From NCBI GenBank assembly GCA_043801935.1, contig JAZDLO010000135.1, positions 1 through 29,623 on the forward strand: a DNA stretch of 29,623 nucleotides. The letters run 5' to 3'. The notes beneath the pieces are model-generated. The model had not been told where the DNA came from, did no database searches, and saw nothing but the letters and a program-made list of their open reading frames with translations. Position 1 is the first letter of the stretch; each line of letters opens with the position of its first letter. The stretch comes from JAZDLO01 sp043801935 (lineage in GTDB: Bacteria; Actinomycetota; Thermoleophilia; RBG-16-64-13). The translations under genes and the position numbers were made by a program. Of the stretch, positions 9,009-17,828 are shown one piece after another.

Positions 9009-9479
9009 GTGGACAGCCACGAAGAGATCCGGCAACTTGTGAAAGAGCTTCTCGCCTCGCAGAAGTTCGCGGTCCTTTCCACCGAGTCGGAGACAGGACC
9101 CTATTCCAGCTTGATCGCCTTCTGGGCGGCCGAGGATCTGAGCCACGTCGTGTTCGCCACCATGCGCGCGACCCGCAAGTTCAACTACTTGGCCACACAC
9201 CCCCGGGTCGCCCTCCTGTTCGACAATCGGTCCAATCGCGACATCGACGTGCGCCAGGCCATGGCCGTGACCGCTACCGGCACAGCCCGGGAGCTGACCG
9301 AGGACGGGGCTCGAGCCGCCGCTTCGGGAGAGTTCCTGGCCAAGCATCCCCATCTGGCATCGTTCGTGACCTCGCCGGGGTGCTCGTTCGTCCGGGTCGA
9401 CGTCGACACCTACTACGTGGTCACCCATTTTCAAAGCGTGGTCGAGTTGCACATGAAGGATGATAGACATGCCGGTTAG
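9009..9479 (+). CDS. Pyridoxamine 5'-phosphate oxidase-family FMN-binding split-barrel protein
   Basis: A 156-residue protein of the PNPOx-like split-barrel class. The core FAVLSTESETGPYSSLIAFW, then VVFATMRATRKFNYLATHPRVALLFDNR, is the usual strand-turn-strand pattern that binds a flavin phosphate, and VTATGTAREL follows as in small general-stress members. The frame is open from TTG 8967, but GTG 9009 has GGGAGG at 8997-9002 with spacing 6, so I choose GTG 9009. Lacking the C-terminal PNPOx dimerisation region, it is unlikely to be true PdxH; an FMN- or F420-dependent reductase or flavin-binding sensor is more likely. Its 3' end overlaps the next gene by 11 bases, which implies translational coupling with the PEP-synthase-like protein. 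Confidence 0.78.
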   Translation: MDSHEEIRQLVKELLASQKFAVLSTESETGPYSSLIAFWAAEDLSHVVFATMRATRKFNYLATHPRVALLFDNRSNRDIDVRQAMAVTATGTARELTEDGARAAASGEFLAKHPHLASFVTSPGCSFVRVDVDTYYVVTHFQSVVELHMKDDRHAG

Positions 9480-11892
9480 AGGGGCCAACACGGACTCCGA
9501 GACCTGGATCGTAGAATTGGACGATGTGGGATCCGCGGCGCTCGGCCAAGTCGGGGGCAAAGCTGTGGCACTGGGGACGCTGCAGCGACACGGCCTCCGG
9601 ATCCCTCCGGGCCTCTGCGTTCTCACGGGCGCCTACGACAGATTCGTCGACTCCGCCGCGCTACGGCCTGCGATCACGCTCGAACTGGGACGCAAGCGCT
9701 TCGAGGACATGCGCTGGGAAGAAGTCTGGGACGCCTCCCTTAGGATCCGGAGCTTGTTCTTGCGCGCCGGCCTAGAGCCCGCGCTCGCCCAAGGGCTGGA
9801 AGACGCTCTCCGCGCGCGATTCGGCGATGGCAGACCGGCGGTCGTGCGCTCGTCGGCACCCGCGGAGGACTCGGCGGCGACCTCCTTCGCCGGGCTGCAT
9901 GAATCCTACGTCAACGTTCGGGGCATACCCGCACTGATCGAAGCCATACGCCAGGTATGGGCCTCGCTTTGGACCGACAGAGCCCTCCTCTATCGCCAAG
10001 AACTCGGGTTGGACGTCCTTGCCAGCAGCATGGCCGTGGTCGTCCAGGAACTGATCACGGGTGAGGTTTCCGGGGTCGCGTTCTCACAGAGCCCTCTCGA
10101 CGACTCGCAAGCCGTGGTGGAAGCGGTGTGGGGCCTGAACGAGGCCTTGGTCGACGGGACCATAGAGCCCGATCGCTGGATCGTCGAACGCAGCAGTGGA
10201 ATCCTCGTGGAGCATTACGGGCCGGTCCGCAATCAGAAAGTGGTCTCCAGACCCAGCGGGGCTTCCGGCTCTACCGGGACTCACCTCGTTGCTCTCGACG
10301 GAGACGAGCAGGTATCCCCTCCCCTGACAGACGCCCAACTCCGCATCGTCGTCTCGACCGCTCTCGACGCGGAGAGACTGTTCGGCCTGCCCCAAGACGT
10401 GGAGTGGACCGTCGCGGGCGACGACCTGTGGATCCTGCAGTCGAGACCGATCTCCACCGTCGGAGCCACGTTAGAGGCCGAGGCCGATGCCATCGCTCGC
10501 GAGCGGGCCGAAGCGGAGACCGAGGAAGTCCTGGGGACGAGCCCGCAGAGCGGTGGCGCACCGCTCGGCCGCTCGGGACCGTCGTCCCCCAGCGCGGGAC
10601 CATCTGCCGGTCGGGCCGGCACGATCGCCCGGGACGAGCGCCCCTGGTATCTCAACCTGCACAAGAGCTTCGGGAAACTGCGCGACCTGCGGCATCAGGT
10701 GGAAGAGGTAGACGTACCACAGATGGAAGCCGAGGCCGAAAGCATGACGGCGATAACCCTTGCCGCGCTGCCGGACGACGAATTGGCGGCGGAAACTGCC
10801 AGGCGCCAAGCGACTCTGGGCCACTGGGAGGAAGTGTACTATCGCGATTTCATCCCCCTTGCCCACGGCGTGCGCCTGTTCGGCCAAGTCTACAACGACA
10901 GGGTCAGACCGGCAGATCCTTACGAGTTCGTGGACCTGCTCACCGGCTCCGGCCTGCTAAGCGTGAGCCGCAACGCGATGCTCATGGAGCTTGCGAACTC
11001 GTCCAAGAACGACCCCAGTGAGCCCACAGCGGCGCTCGACTCCTATCTCGACCGGTTCGGGTCGGGACCGGGTACCCCGGAACCCGTACGGGCCCAGGAG
11101 CGTGCGCGTTTGTTTCGATTGGTCTCAGAGATGGCCCGCCACGCGGAGGGATCGGGTGGGCGACCATCGAGCGGTGCCGCGCCGGGTCCAGTTCGGGCGC
11201 TGCAAACCGATCGCGTCGAGGAATACCTGGGGCGTTTCGAGGGAGAAGAGAGGCGCTTCCAGGAGGAGCTGCTCGATCTGGCTCGAGCCAGCTACCGTCT
11301 GCGAGATGACGACAACGTGCACTTGGGTCGTATTCGGAAGCTGACGGAGGCCGCCGTTGTCGAGACCCACGCCCGTGCAGCCGGGCACTCGCCTGGACGC
11401 GCGCCGCACCGGGCGCCGGGGCGCGACGACCCTCCCGTCGCGAGACAGGAAGAGATGCCCGCTCCCTGGGCTCCCCGCTTCAAGGCCAGGCAGTTGGTGG
11501 GCCAACCGGCCGGTCCCGGCATCGCTGTGGGAACAGCCAGGGTCGCGCTCGATGAGAGCGATCTCTACTCGTTCGAGTCTGGGGAGATACTCGTCTGCGA
11601 CAGCCTGGATCCCACCATGACCTTCGTTGCGCCGCTTGCCGCCGCCATCGTGGAGCGACGCGGGGGGATGCTGGTCCACGGCGCCATCATCGCCCGAGAG
11701 TACGGGCTACCCTGCGTCACCGGGGTACCGGAAGCCACCCGGGACATCCACACCGGCGACCTTCTTACCGTGGACGGCTTTCTCGGGATCGTTGTGGTCG
11801 GGGGCGCCCCACCCGGGAGCGTCACGCCCGCTCGGCCCACTCCTCCACCAGCCGCTCCAGTCGTTCGTCGTCGGCAAGGTGCGGCATCGTGA
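9469..11892 (+). CDS. PEP-synthase-like phosphotransferase (PPDK_N ATP-grasp plus swivelling His domain), Rph-like layout
   Basis: A predicted ATP-dependent dikinase of 807 residues. The N-terminal ATP-grasp region (about 15-330) has GKAVALGTLQRHGLRIPPG, VVRSSAPAEDSAATSFAG, QELITGEVSGVAFS and VEWTVAGDDLWILQSRP. A Ser/Pro/Gly-rich linker follows (about 345-385), then a helical central domain (about 385-660). The C-terminal swivelling domain carries GGMLVHGAIIAREYGLPCV with His737 as the expected phospho-carrier. There is no C-terminal PEP/pyruvate TIM barrel, so it is not a full PEP synthase or PPDK; the order ATP-grasp, central domain, His domain is that of rifampicin phosphotransferase. The acceptor substrate is unknown. 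ATG 9469 is chosen because AAGGA (9456-9460) lies 8 bases upstream; ATG 9460 is the alternative. A Pro/Arg-rich tail runs into the convergent hutU. Confidence 0.8.
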   Translation: MPVRGANTDSETWIVELDDVGSAALGQVGGKAVALGTLQRHGLRIPPGLCVLTGAYDRFVDSAALRPAITLELGRKRFEDMRWEEVWDASLRIRSLFLRAGLEPALAQGLEDALRARFGDGRPAVVRSSAPAEDSAATSFAGLHESYVNVRGIPALIEAIRQVWASLWTDRALLYRQELGLDVLASSMAVVVQELITGEVSGVAFSQSPLDDSQAVVEAVWGLNEALVDGTIEPDRWIVERSSGILVEHYGPVRNQKVVSRPSGASGSTGTHLVALDGDEQVSPPLTDAQLRIVVSTALDAERLFGLPQDVEWTVAGDDLWILQSRPISTVGATLEAEADAIARERAEAETEEVLGTSPQSGGAPLGRSGPSSPSAGPSAGRAGTIARDERPWYLNLHKSFGKLRDLRHQVEEVDVPQMEAEAESMTAITLAALPDDELAAETARRQATLGHWEEVYYRDFIPLAHGVRLFGQVYNDRVRPADPYEFVDLLTGSGLLSVSRNAMLMELANSSKNDPSEPTAALDSYLDRFGSGPGTPEPVRAQERARLFRLVSEMARHAEGSGGRPSSGAAPGPVRALQTDRVEEYLGRFEGEERRFQEELLDLARASYRLRDDDNVHLGRIRKLTEAAVVETHARAAGHSPGRAPHRAPGRDDPPVARQEEMPAPWAPRFKARQLVGQPAGPGIAVGTARVALDESDLYSFESGEILVCDSLDPTMTFVAPLAAAIVERRGGMLVHGAIIAREYGLPCVTGVPEATRDIHTGDLLTVDGFLGIVVVGGAPPGSVTPARPTPPPAAPVVRRRQGAAS

Positions 11893-13978
11893 TGTACCCC
11901 CAAGGCGCGCAGGGGGCGGCACCCAGTATCGAAGTGGGAACGCCTGTGCCCGAAGACCCGGACGCAGACGAACCGGCGTCCGGCCCATGCGCCGAGTTCC
12001 AGGCCGCTACCGTCTCCAGCGCGGCCGAGTTGCGTGCCCACGCGCGCCGAGCCACGCCGCCCATGACGTCCCATTCCACCGCCGACCGGATGATGGCGTC
12101 CACCCGTGCCGAGCCGTCCAGTACCAGCCCGAATCCGGTGTTGATGGCCCGGCCGATGCCGACTCCCCCGCCGTTGGAAGCCACCACCAGGGTCATACCC
12201 CGAGCTGCGTTGCCGGCCCAACAGTGGAAAGCCATGTCGGCCATGACGTTGGAGCCGTCGTGGATGTTGGCGGTCTCCCGGTAGGGGGAATCGGTGCCGG
12301 AGACGTCGTGGTGGTCGCGGCCGATGATCACCGGCCCGATCTCCCCCCGGCGCACCAGGTCGTTGAAGGCGAGGGCGATGCGCACCCGCCCCTCGGCGTC
12401 GGAGTAGAGGATGCGGGCCTGTGAGCCCACGACCAGCTGGTTCTTGGCGGCATCGCGCACCCAGTTGTGGTTGTCACGATCCTGCCAGGAGCGCTCGGGG
12501 TCGATGCAGCTCATAGCGGCGGCGTCGGTGCGGGTCAGGTCGGCTGGGTCGAGGCTGGCGCAGACCCAGCGGAAGGGCCCGTAGCCCCGATCGAAGCAGA
12601 GCGGGCCCATGATGTGTTCCACGTACGAGGGATAGACGAAGCCTTCCTTGGTGTCGATTCCGTTGGTGGCCACTTCGCGTACGCCCGCCTCGAAGACTGC
12701 CTTCAGGAAACTGTTGCCGTAGTCCCAGAAGTGGGTGCCCCGCCCCGCCATCTCTCCGATCAGCTCGATCTGCTTGCGAAGCGACTCGTCCACCCGCCTC
12801 CGGTACTCCGCCGGATCGGCGGCAAGCAGCTCCCGCGCCGCGGCAAAGTCGAGTCCCTGGGGAACGTAACCGCCCTCGTATGCGGCATGGCACGAGGTCT
12901 GATCGGAAGCCAGTTCCACCCGGATGTCGTGGTCCACGACGTACTGCCACAGGTCGACCACATTGCCGTGGTAGGCGATGGAGACCGGGGTGCGCGCGGC
13001 GCGCGCGTTTCCCGCCCAGGAGAAAGCCTGGTCGAGATCGGCGGTGACCCGCTGCAACCAGCCCTGCTCCCGCCGGGTCTCGATGCGGGACACGTCCACC
13101 TCGGCCACGACGCTGACCGCCCCGGCGATATCCGCGGCTTTGGGTTGAGCGCCGCTCATCCCGCCCAGCCCGGAGCTCAGATAGAGAATACCGGCAAGAT
13201 CTTGATCCCGGGGGATCGCCAAGTACAAGCGCCCGGCGTTAAGGAGAGTGAGGTAGGTGCCGTGCACGATCCCCTGCGGCCCGATATACATCCAGCCCCC
13301 CGCGGTCATCTGCCCGTAGTTGGCCACGCCAAGCTGGGCGGCCTCATGGAAGTCACTGGGGTTGTCGAACTCGCCCACCATGAGCCCATTGGTGTTGATC
13401 ACCCGGGGCGCATCGCGCTTGGAGGGAAAAAGGCCCACGGGGTGGCCGGAAGCGACCACCAGCGTCTGGGTCTCGGTCATCTGCTCCAGGTACTGCTTGA
13501 CCAGCCGATACTGCATCCAGTTCTGGAACACCTGGCCCGTCTCGCCGTAGGTGACCAACTCATAGGGGTAGAGAGCCACGGCAAAATCCAGGTTGTTGTC
13601 GATGTTGAGCTGGAGGGCGCGCGCTTCGAGAATGCCCCGGTACTGATCGATAGGACGGGCCTTGATGTTGCCGTCGCCGGCCTCGGGGAGCGAGGCGGCT
13701 CCGGCAGTCCCCGCAGCCCCCGGCAGCGGCCTGAACCGGTAGCCGTATATCCGACCCCGATCCTTCAGTTCGGCTAGGAATTCGGGCGCCACCGCCTCAT
13801 GCAATACCGGCGGCACATAGCGGAGAGCGTTCTTGAGCGCCAGCGCGGTCTGTCGCCGAGACAAGGTGTGTCCCCGGTCTGGCGCTCGGCGGATCCCCGG
13901 CGCGAACCGAGGTGGCGGCGGAAGCTCCTCGGGAAGGCCGACAACCGGCCCGCCAGGCGTGTCGTACGGCAGGGTCAT
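11822..13978 (-). CDS. hutU: Urocanate hydratase (urocanase), long vertebrate-like form
   Basis: Converts urocanate to 4-imidazolone-5-propionate with tightly bound NAD+, step two of histidine breakdown; cytosolic. It has 718 residues, well above the roughly 550-560 of the common bacterial HutU and closer to the animal UROC1 type. Visible landmarks are GLGGMSGAQPKAADIAGAV (nucleotide-binding segment), SDQTSCHAAYEGGYVPQG and RDHHDVSGTDSPYRET near the C-terminus, with ASNGGGVGIGRAINTG after it. The N-terminal region (about 20-70) is the extension of the long form, and an Ala/Gly-rich insert lies near 87-100. It is the last gene of the hut operon, starting 15 bases after the formimidoyltransferase stop. 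Its last 71 bases overlap the 3' end of the convergent phosphotransferase gene. Confidence 0.93.
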   Translation of the reverse strand: MTLPYDTPGGPVVGLPEELPPPPRFAPGIRRAPDRGHTLSRRQTALALKNALRYVPPVLHEAVAPEFLAELKDRGRIYGYRFRPLPGAAGTAGAASLPEAGDGNIKARPIDQYRGILEARALQLNIDNNLDFAVALYPYELVTYGETGQVFQNWMQYRLVKQYLEQMTETQTLVVASGHPVGLFPSKRDAPRVINTNGLMVGEFDNPSDFHEAAQLGVANYGQMTAGGWMYIGPQGIVHGTYLTLLNAGRLYLAIPRDQDLAGILYLSSGLGGMSGAQPKAADIAGAVSVVAEVDVSRIETRREQGWLQRVTADLDQAFSWAGNARAARTPVSIAYHGNVVDLWQYVVDHDIRVELASDQTSCHAAYEGGYVPQGLDFAAARELLAADPAEYRRRVDESLRKQIELIGEMAGRGTHFWDYGNSFLKAVFEAGVREVATNGIDTKEGFVYPSYVEHIMGPLCFDRGYGPFRWVCASLDPADLTRTDAAAMSCIDPERSWQDRDNHNWVRDAAKNQLVVGSQARILYSDAEGRVRIALAFNDLVRRGEIGPVIIGRDHHDVSGTDSPYRETANIHDGSNVMADMAFHCWAGNAARGMTLVVASNGGGVGIGRAINTGFGLVLDGSARVDAIIRSAVEWDVMGGVARRAWARNSAALETVAAWNSAHGPDAGSSASGSSGTGVPTSILGAAPCAPWGYITMPHLADDERLERLVEEWAERA

Positions 13979-13993
13979 GGCCGTCGCCTCTTC

Positions 13994-14887
13994 TCACTCC
14001 TCCACTAGCCGGCTCTCGATGATCTGATCCACCGAGAAATCGTGTAGCTGCAGGTAGTGGCGGATGACCTCCTCGAACGCCGCCATCGGGGCCAAGCCCA
14101 CCAGCTCGCAGCCGGCCACAGCCACTCCGAAGCGGGCCGCCTCCGACCGTATGGTCTCGAGCAGCCGATGGATAGGCGTCCTTTCGTACTGCAGAATATC
14201 CGTGGAGACCTGCACCAGGCCCTTGCCCTCCAGCGCCACCCCCATGGCCCGCACGTAGCGGTAACCGCCGCTTGAGAAGCGCACTGCCTCGGCTATGCGA
14301 CGGGCGACCGTCACATCGCTGGTGGCCAGATTCACATTGAACGCGATGAGAGGAAACCGCACTCCCACGATCGATGCTCCCGAACGGGCGTTGAACTCGG
14401 CTCGGCCGGCATCGGGCGCGCCTTCCGGAGTAGCCAACCGGGCCGCCAGGCCTTCGTATTCCCCTCGACGCACGTCGGGAAGAGACTGCCGCTCAGGCCG
14501 GGTGGCCGCCTCCTGATAGTAGTAGACGGGGACGCCTTGCTCCCCGATCCACTCCCCCACCCGCCGGGCCAGTGTCACCGCCTCCTCGTTTGTGACTCCG
14601 TGCAGAGGCACGAAGGGGATCACGTCCACCGCGCCCAGCCGCGGGTGCGCTCCCTCGTGGACGCGCATGTCGATGGCGGCAAAGGCCTCTCGGCACAGCG
14701 CCTGTGTAGCGGCCAGCACCGGTTCCGGCTCGCCCACGTATGTCAGGACGGCCCGGTTATGATCGGGGTCGGCGCTCCAGTCCAGCAACTCCGCACCCGG
14801 CGTCTGCTTCACCGCCCCCACGATCCGTTCGACGACCGCCGCGTCTCGCCCCTCGCTCACGTTGGGCACGCATTCGATGAGCTTCAC
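13994..14887 (-). CDS. ftcD: Glutamate formimidoyltransferase (formiminotransferase domain of FTCD)
   Basis: Transfers the formimino group from N-formimino-L-glutamate to tetrahydrofolate, giving glutamate and 5-formimino-THF; the final step of this hut branch. It has 297 residues, only the two formiminotransferase subdomains; the cyclodeaminase domain fused in animals is absent and must be encoded elsewhere. MKLIECVPNVSEGRD, DHNRAVLTYVG and MRVHEGAHPRLGAVDVIPFVP are hallmark segments, the last containing the catalytic-histidine region. The frame is open to GTG 14893, but GGAGG upstream is correctly spaced (7) for GTG 14887, and MKLIECVPN is the normal family start. That GTG shares one base with the hutI stop (TAGTG), so translation is coupled. 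No HutF/HutG-type route is visible in the window. Confidence 0.94.
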   Translation of the reverse strand: MKLIECVPNVSEGRDAAVVERIVGAVKQTPGAELLDWSADPDHNRAVLTYVGEPEPVLAATQALCREAFAAIDMRVHEGAHPRLGAVDVIPFVPLHGVTNEEAVTLARRVGEWIGEQGVPVYYYQEAATRPERQSLPDVRRGEYEGLAARLATPEGAPDAGRAEFNARSGASIVGVRFPLIAFNVNLATSDVTVARRIAEAVRFSSGGYRYVRAMGVALEGKGLVQVSTDILQYERTPIHRLLETIRSEAARFGVAVAGCELVGLAPMAAFEEVIRHYLQLHDFSVDQIIESRLVEE

Positions 14888-16239
14888 TACCACTCCTCCA
14901 CAGTCTCATCCCGCCTGACAACGCACCTTCCTGCCTTGAACACGCGCCAAACCGGATTCATCCCATAGCGATAGGGGATCTGAGTATGATTGGTGTGCTC
15001 GAGGATAAGAATGTCCGCTTTCTTCCCGACCTCCAGGCTCCCCACTTCGTGGTCCAGCCCCACCGCCGCCGCCGCCTCGATGGTGATGGCCCGGATGACT
15101 TCCGCCGCCGACATACGCAGGGCAGAGCAGCCCATGGTCGCCATGAGCCAGAGGTTCTGGGTGGGACTCGAGCCCGGGTTGAAGTCGGTACTCAGGGCCA
15201 CCGGTACCCCTGCGTCGAGAAGTCGCCGCGCCGGCGCGTGCCCGCCCTCCCCCAGGAAGAAGGTCGCGCCGGGCAGGAGCACCGCAACCGTGGCCGGAGG
15301 CTGTCCCTTCGCTCGGCCTTTCGCTCCCGCGGCTCTTGCTCTCTCAGCAGCCGCGGCCAGCGAGGCGATGCCCGCGTCGCTGACCTTGTCGAGATGGTCG
15401 ACCGACACGGCTCCCAACTCGACAGCCATCTCGGTCCCTCCCGTGGAACTCAACTGGTCGGCATGCAGTTTGGGCAGTAGTCCGTGCTCGAGTCCGGCCG
15501 CCAGCACGCGCCGGCACTGGTCCACGGAAAAAGCCCCCTTCTCGCAAAAGGCGTCACAGAAGCGAGCCAGCTTCCGCTTGGCCGCCGCCGGCACCATCTT
15601 CTTCGCCACCATCTTGACATAGTCGTCCACCCGGTCGCTGAACTCGACCGGCACCACGTGCATACCCAAGAGCGTCGGCACCACATCAACCGGGTGCACG
15701 GCGTCAAGGTCTCGATACACCTCGAGCAATCGAAGCTCCTGCTCCAGAGAGAGCCCGTAGCCGCTCTTCGCCTCCACGGTGGTGACGCCGTACGTGAGAA
15801 ACAGATCGAGACGCCTGTGGGCCGATTCGCGAAGCACCTGGTCCTTGGCGCTGCGCGTTTCATGCACGGTGCTCATGATGCCGCCTCCCGCGGCCGCGAC
15901 TTCCTGGTAGGTCGCACCGGAGACCCGGAGCTGGAACTCGTCCGGCCGGTCACCGACGAAGGCTAGATGGGCGTGGCACTCCACCAGCCCGGGCATGACC
16001 ACCCGCCCCTGGGCCTCCACGACCTCCGCGCCCGGCAGCGGACGGACCTCTTCGCGCAGCTGCGCGGTCTTGCCCACCCAGGCCACGCGCCCACTACGGG
16101 CGGCGATGGCCCCGTCGCTGACCTTCCCCAGGTCCGAACGGACTCCGGGACCACTATCACCCCGCGGGCAGGTGAGTAGCTCGCCCGCACCGGTGATGAT
16201 GAGGTCGGCCTCCACCCAAGATTCTGTAGGCTCCCTCAC
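14887..16239 (-). CDS. hutI: Imidazolonepropionase
   Basis: Hydrolyses 4-imidazolone-5-propionate to N-formimino-L-glutamate, step three of the pathway. It belongs to the amidohydrolase superfamily with a metal-binding TIM barrel. The metal-site motif VECHAHLAFVGDRPDEF, the lid and substrate segment YGLSLEQELRLLEVYR, KLHADQLSSTGG, VSVDHLDKVSD and ALSTDFNPGSSPT are all present in order. About 450 residues, slightly longer than common HutI (about 400-420), partly through a 20-residue Ala/Lys/Gly-rich insert near the middle (AERARAAGAKGRAKGQ). GTG 16239 is preferred over GTG 16245 because AGGGGG (16250-16245) overlaps the latter and lies 5 bases before the former. It begins 9 bases after the hutH stop. 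Confidence 0.93.
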   Translation of the reverse strand: MREPTESWVEADLIITGAGELLTCPRGDSGPGVRSDLGKVSDGAIAARSGRVAWVGKTAQLREEVRPLPGAEVVEAQGRVVMPGLVECHAHLAFVGDRPDEFQLRVSGATYQEVAAAGGGIMSTVHETRSAKDQVLRESAHRRLDLFLTYGVTTVEAKSGYGLSLEQELRLLEVYRDLDAVHPVDVVPTLLGMHVVPVEFSDRVDDYVKMVAKKMVPAAAKRKLARFCDAFCEKGAFSVDQCRRVLAAGLEHGLLPKLHADQLSSTGGTEMAVELGAVSVDHLDKVSDAGIASLAAAAERARAAGAKGRAKGQPPATVAVLLPGATFFLGEGGHAPARRLLDAGVPVALSTDFNPGSSPTQNLWLMATMGCSALRMSAAEVIRAITIEAAAAVGLDHEVGSLEVGKKADILILEHTNHTQIPYRYGMNPVWRVFKAGRCVVRRDETVEEW

Positions 16240-16248
16240 GTCCACCCC

Positions 16249-17796
16249 CTATGCCGCGTACACCGGTTCCAACGGCCCCACTGCGTCTTCCACCCGGGCT
16301 ACCAAAGACCCACCGCGCACCATCTCGCTCAGTGCCTCGATATCCGGCGTCTGCGGACGATCATCCTCAAGTGAAGGTATAGACTCTCGGATGAAATCGT
16401 GCGCGGCCGTCACCCCTAGTCCCGGCCTCAGTCCCTCGCGGAATTCCAGCCCTTGCGCCCCGCAGAGCAACTCGATGGCGATCACCCGCAGCACGTTCCC
16501 CACTACTTCCCGAGCCTTCAGGGCGGCAAACGTCCCCATGCTGACGAAGTCCTCCTTGTTGGCAGAGGTGGGGATGCTGTCCACGCAGGCCGGATGGGCC
16601 AGGGTCTTGTTCTCCGAGACGAGGGCCGCGGCCGTCACTTGGGCCATCATCAAGCCGCTGTTCAAGCCGCCGCTCCTTGTGAGGAAGGCAGGCAGGTGGT
16701 CCGAGGTGCTGGGGTCCATCATGTTCTCCACCCGGCGCTCCGATATGTTGGCCAGCTGGGCCAGGGCCACGGCCAGAAAGTCCATGGCCTGGGAGATGGG
16801 CTGGCCGTGGAAGTTGCCTCCGGAGATGACCTTCTGTTCCTCCGAGAAGACCAGGGGATTGTCGGTAGCGGCGTTCACCTCCACTTCGAGTACCCCACGC
16901 ACGAAGGCCAGAGCATCCTTCACCGCACCATGAACCTGGGGAGCACAGCGGAGGGAGTAGGCATCCTGCACCTTGCCGCACTCCGCGTGAGAGGCCAGGA
17001 TCTCACTGCCTTCCAGCAGGCGGAGCAGGTTGCGAGCAGTCGCCATCTGTCCGGGGTGTGGCCGGACCCGGTGAGTGATGTCGAGGTAAGGAGTCCGGGT
17101 GCCCCGCAAGGCCTCGACCGCCTGCGCAGCCGCGATATCGGCGGCCTTGCTGATGCTCTCCGCCTCCAACAGACTGAGCACGCCCACCGCCGTCATCATC
17201 TGAGTGCCGTTGATGAGAGCCAAGCCTTCCTTGGCCTCGAGGACGACCGGGTCGATGCCTGCCGCTCGGAGTGCTTCCCCGCCGGGGATCCGTCGGCCGC
17301 GCAAGAACGCTTCCCCCTCTCCGATGAGCACGGCCGACAGATGAGCCAGCGGAGCCAGGTCACCGCAAGCTCCCACGGAGCCTTTGCTGGGGATCACGGG
17401 CAACACACCGGCGTTCAGAACGGCCAAGAGCGTCTGGAGTACGACGAGCCGGGCGCCCGAGTAGCCTTTGGCCAAGACGTTCGCGCGCAGGAGCATCATG
17501 GCTCTGGTCTCTTCGGGGCCGAGTGGGTCGCCCACGCCGCAGCAATGGCTGAAGACCAGGTTGCGCTGCAAGGCGAGGGCGTCGGTCCCAGCCACCCGCA
17601 CCTCGGCGAACTTACCGAAGCCGGTGGTCACGCCGTAGACCACGGCATCCTCAGACAGGAGCTGCTCGATGTAGGCTCGGGCCCGCTCGATCCGGGGAAC
17701 GGCTCCGGGCGCGAGAGTCACCGTGGCTGAACCCCGCGCCACCGCCACCACATCCTCAAGCCTGAGGGAATCACCATCGAGGACCACGTTGACCAT
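16249..17796 (-). CDS. hutH: Histidine ammonia-lyase with Ala-Cys-Gly cofactor triad
   Basis: Removes ammonia from L-histidine to give trans-urocanate, the entry step of the hut operon. 515 residues, normal for HutH. The N-terminal YGVTTGFGKFA segment, the MIO region GSVGACGDLAPLAHLSAVL, NGTQMMTAVG, and the later NFHGQPISQAMDF with downstream SVDHLP-like region (TSDHLP) are as expected. The cofactor triad that cyclises to the MIO group is Ala143-Cys144-Gly145 here, where most family members have Ala-Ser-Gly; the TGC codon is read from 17367-17365. ATG 17796 has GGGGG at spacing 6. First gene of the hut operon; a candidate promoter and inverted repeat lie upstream at 17829-17864. Other MIO lyases (Phe or Tyr) are excluded by context and by the HutH-like motifs. 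Confidence 0.94.
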   Translation of the reverse strand: MVNVVLDGDSLRLEDVVAVARGSATVTLAPGAVPRIERARAYIEQLLSEDAVVYGVTTGFGKFAEVRVAGTDALALQRNLVFSHCCGVGDPLGPEETRAMMLLRANVLAKGYSGARLVVLQTLLAVLNAGVLPVIPSKGSVGACGDLAPLAHLSAVLIGEGEAFLRGRRIPGGEALRAAGIDPVVLEAKEGLALINGTQMMTAVGVLSLLEAESISKAADIAAAQAVEALRGTRTPYLDITHRVRPHPGQMATARNLLRLLEGSEILASHAECGKVQDAYSLRCAPQVHGAVKDALAFVRGVLEVEVNAATDNPLVFSEEQKVISGGNFHGQPISQAMDFLAVALAQLANISERRVENMMDPSTSDHLPAFLTRSGGLNSGLMMAQVTAAALVSENKTLAHPACVDSIPTSANKEDFVSMGTFAALKAREVVGNVLRVIAIELLCGAQGLEFREGLRPGLGVTAAHDFIRESIPSLEDDRPQTPDIEALSEMVRGGSLVARVEDAVGPLEPVYAA

Positions 17797-17828
17797 GATC
17801 AGCCCCCACCGTCCGTATCGAACGAGTC

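Noticed and set aside
12467..13777. Plus-strand open frame of 436 codons antisense to hutU
   Set aside because: It is Val/His/Gly-rich, has no recognisable motif and lies wholly opposite a highly conserved urocanase; GC-rich codon bias opens antisense frames.
16453..17730. Plus-strand open frame of 425 codons antisense to hutH
   Set aside because: Low-complexity His/Gln/Gly-rich translation mirroring hutH codons; no ribosome site or family motif.
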